Assembly: GCA_964030785.1 (NCBI GenBank)
Contig: OZ034968.1
Location: 46,390,353 to 46,454,352 of the forward strand
Source: Siderastrea siderea
Lineage: Eukaryota; Cnidaria; Anthozoa; Scleractinia; Rhizangiidae
Direction: 5' to 3'
DNA: 64,000 bases
The notes under the pieces are model-generated. The model made no database searches. It was not told the DNA's origin and saw only the letters and a program-made list of their open reading frames with translations. A program made the position numbers and the translations under genes. Every line of letters starts with the position of its first letter. The stretch's first letter is position 1. Shown piece by piece: positions 61,580-64,000 of the stretch.

Positions 61580-62035
61580 GGTTTTCTATGATTGGCCTCG
61601 GACATAAAACATTCCAAGCTAATTCAGCTTGATGAGATATTTTCTCTTAGATTCCTTCTTTAGCGTCTTCACAATTATCTAATACTCCAAACTCATCGGT
61701 CTGCAGATTAGGCTAATAATAACACCACGATTTACAAGAAAAAGGAAAAGCTGTTTGCTTTGGCAGCTTAGGGATTTTTGCTCACACCTATGAGGTATGA
61801 GAAACGACTTCCTACATTCTGTATAGGAAACTGGTGACAGTTAAAATGCATCCGACCAAATTATTATTCGCCCTTAAATGTTTGCCCTGAAAATAAATAT
61901 ACTTTTGCGACCTTTGTTTGCATGGTGAATGTTTTGAATGTTGGCGTTCCTTTAATTAATATGGGTATTGATTCTTCCTGTCTATTAAAATGGCAAAGGT
62001 CAAGGGTTTGCAATTATGTAAATTTTTCCATTAGT
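61580..62035. repeat. Diverged extra copy of the distal upstream block
   Basis: It aligns with 55700-56215 upstream of gene E, including the tail CTGTCTATTAAAATGGCAAAGGTCAAGG with an AAAGGTCA site. No promoter block or exon follows, so it looks like the remnant of a lost or interrupted unit. An end of the AAGGACGGTG MITE sits right after it (62037). Confidence 0.55.
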
Positions 62036-62284
62036 TAAGGACGGTGGCTCCTAATAGAGAAGGGCGTGGCTCAGACTTTATTTGACCCCTAAAGGAGACC
62101 ATGCTAAAACAGACAATAAATTAAGTTAAATAGCCTTCCGTCCTGAACACCCTAAGTGAGACTAAAATCTGCAATTCACACCCCTAAGCGAGACGACGAA
62201 CATCCCCGTCACTTCAGTATGAGAGCCCGCCCCCCCCCCCCAGCCCCCGCGGGATCACGCGATTACCCGATGAAAAGTCAGCCT

Positions 62285-62313
62285 ATTTCTATTTCTATTT
62301 CTATTTCTATTTT
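62285..62313. repeat. (TTTCTA)n microsatellite
   Basis: About five units of the hexamer TTTCTA. Confidence 0.85.
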
Positions 62314-62569
62314 TAGTGCTTATGCCGTGATCTTCCGATATTGCGACGAGATACTGAATATAGACAATTTCTCAAAATCAGTCCATATACCTTTATATTT
62401 ACATCGGATGCAATATAACAGCCTTCTGAATTCTCTGCTGGTATTTGAAAAAGGTGGGCCAACGATTTCAAAGTGCTTCTCATCATCTTGCACATGCACC
62501 TGGGGTGATTTAATTCCATCACTGACGAAGATCAAAGATTTTCGATCGAAACGTCTGTAAGCATATTCC

Positions 62570-64000
62570 TAGGGGGTGGGGGGTGGGGTTACTCCCATGC
62601 ATAAGCTACCTCGGTCCTTTAAATACGGTATCAATTTTACTCCCTTTCGATATTGTGATCCCAGTATGATCCTTAGACAGGGTTCACTAACTCTTATTAG
62701 CTACAATTGCGGTACGTCAACGCCTAAACTAGGTTTAGTCTAGTATTCTCTGCTTAATGATGAACTTCCCACGTTAAAGAACAGAAGTAAAAACGACGAG
62801 TTCACACAATTTTTATTTGTCGTTTTCCTTTGAATAGGGTATCATTTTTTCGGTTTGGGCCTTAAAAAGGGTACCACTTTCGATTTTCTATGCTTAAATA
62901 GAGTCAGGGTTTAAGAACCTTTGCGGCACTCATTTATTCTGAATTAACGGGGGCTTAAATACCCCCGGGGCATATTTCAGATTGAAAAGCCAGCCAAAAT
63001 AACAACGTTTTTCCACAAAAGGATTTTTAACAAGAACTAACCACAGGCACAGCCTTAGCTTATGGAGTTGTCTAACCAGAGGACGAGGAGAACGATGAAA
63101 ACCATCACCAGTAATCCCTGCCAGTAGCAGTTTTAAAACAAGAAGACGAAGTTTGGATTCTAGCACTGGATTCACGAAGCCCTCCTAAGTTGAGATGTAT
63201 CCTAAGCATTGTTTCTTAATAATAGCCTGTTGCTGGAATAACAATACGCTATTGTCAAAAACCAATACTTAGGATGCATCTTAACTTAGGAGGGCTTCGT
63301 GAATCTAACCCCTGATCTCATTTTTATAGGGATCTTATACAGGAAAACTGGGAAAAGCTGAAATATCATGAAATATTAGCGCGCAGGTAAACTCTTTTGG
63401 TTTCTCTTATTTAAAATAGTCTGCGGCGCTTATCCTCTTCTGACACATTCCAAGTGAGGTCACATTGACTTTTAGTAACATATTCTTACTCTTACAGCTG
63501 AATCTTGTTTCACCTGTTAACTCGCTGATCCGTGCGGTTTGTTAGAATAAAGACATGGCAGTGGACTCATATTTGGAGCACTGATCGTTTGTGTAAATAG
63601 TTGAGAAAAAAAAATCTTTCTGTGTGATGGTTTAAGGCCTTAACTCCCGCGACCATTTTTTCAGTACCAAGGACATCAGTCTCGTCGTAGAACCAGCTAC
63701 ATTCTTTCCGCTTCGTATTATTATTATTAGCCTTGGTTATAAGCGGAACTAAGCTTGATTGGATTGGATTTTTCTTTTAGACTCCTTCTTTAGCGCCCTT
63801 CAACTCATCTATAAACTCGACACTCGTGTTACATATCCGAAGATACCTCCAACAGACGCAATGTTGTCAAACCAATAGGGATCATCGACTCTGTAGAATA
63901 GGCTAAAAACGGTCTGCACAAAAAGCAACTCAGTTTCCTGTAACAGCTTAGGATTTTTGCTCCTTCTTGTGACGTATAAGAATAGTTGGAATTGCTTCCT
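62570..64000. repeat. Upstream repeat block, second copy, running off the window
   Basis: Second copy of 54544-56000, with the complete MITE. It reaches the right edge at the point that in unit E lies about 1 kb before the promoter. Confidence 0.8.
63170..63304. mobile_element. Complete 135-bp hairpin MITE
   Basis: Arms ATTCACGAAGCCCTCCTAAG and its reverse complement lie at the two ends, with the pairing continuing inward through GATGTATCCTAAG/CTTAGGATGCATC. Confidence 0.8.

Overview
The window looks like nuclear DNA of a multicellular animal, most likely an anthozoan cnidarian and probably a stony coral. It is AT-rich, has intron-split genes with GT-AG junctions, AATAAA signals, microsatellites and a dense load of small inverted-repeat transposons whose ends resemble repeats I associate with coral genomes. 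The species cannot be named from the sequence. Apart from transposon genes, I find only one gene family.

That family is a tandem array of five small secreted-protein genes, all on the + strand: A (7347-16375, divergent, long introns), B (26246-28482), C (40768-43013, a broken copy), D (47862-51353) and E (57378-59617). Each has five coding exons of nearly constant size, and all four coding introns are phase 0. The products are 211-218 residues, with a signal peptide, conserved N-glycosylation sites and two invariant cysteines. B to E also share a TATA-box promoter with a non-coding first exon, and a 3' untranslated region with AU-rich nonamers and a conserved block before the poly(A) signal. 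I recognise no named family. The layout resembles helical cytokine genes of vertebrates, which is an inference to be tested by structure prediction.

Layout: 1-6900 no gene; 7347-16375 gene A, with a decayed LINE in intron 3; 16.4-23.1 kb transposon-rich spacer, including a 3 kb TTAA-flanked element and a Harbinger-like fragment; 23.3-29.0 kb unit B; 30.0-31.2 kb a terminal-inverted-repeat element; 31.3-43.6 kb unit C, split by a 6.5 kb two-gene DNA transposon (33961-40427) in its 5' untranslated intron; 45.6-51.8 kb unit D; 51.9-54.3 kb nested MITE, LINE and SINE insertions; 54.5-59.9 kb unit E; 61.6-64.0 kb two further copies of the upstream block, which suggests the array continues to the right.

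The 6.5 kb transposon carries an integrase-type DDE transposase (+) and a convergent two-exon gene with a C-terminal RING-like zinc-binding domain (-). It has matching terminal inverted repeats and a perfect 12-bp flanking repeat. Paralogue B supplies the unoccupied version of the site.
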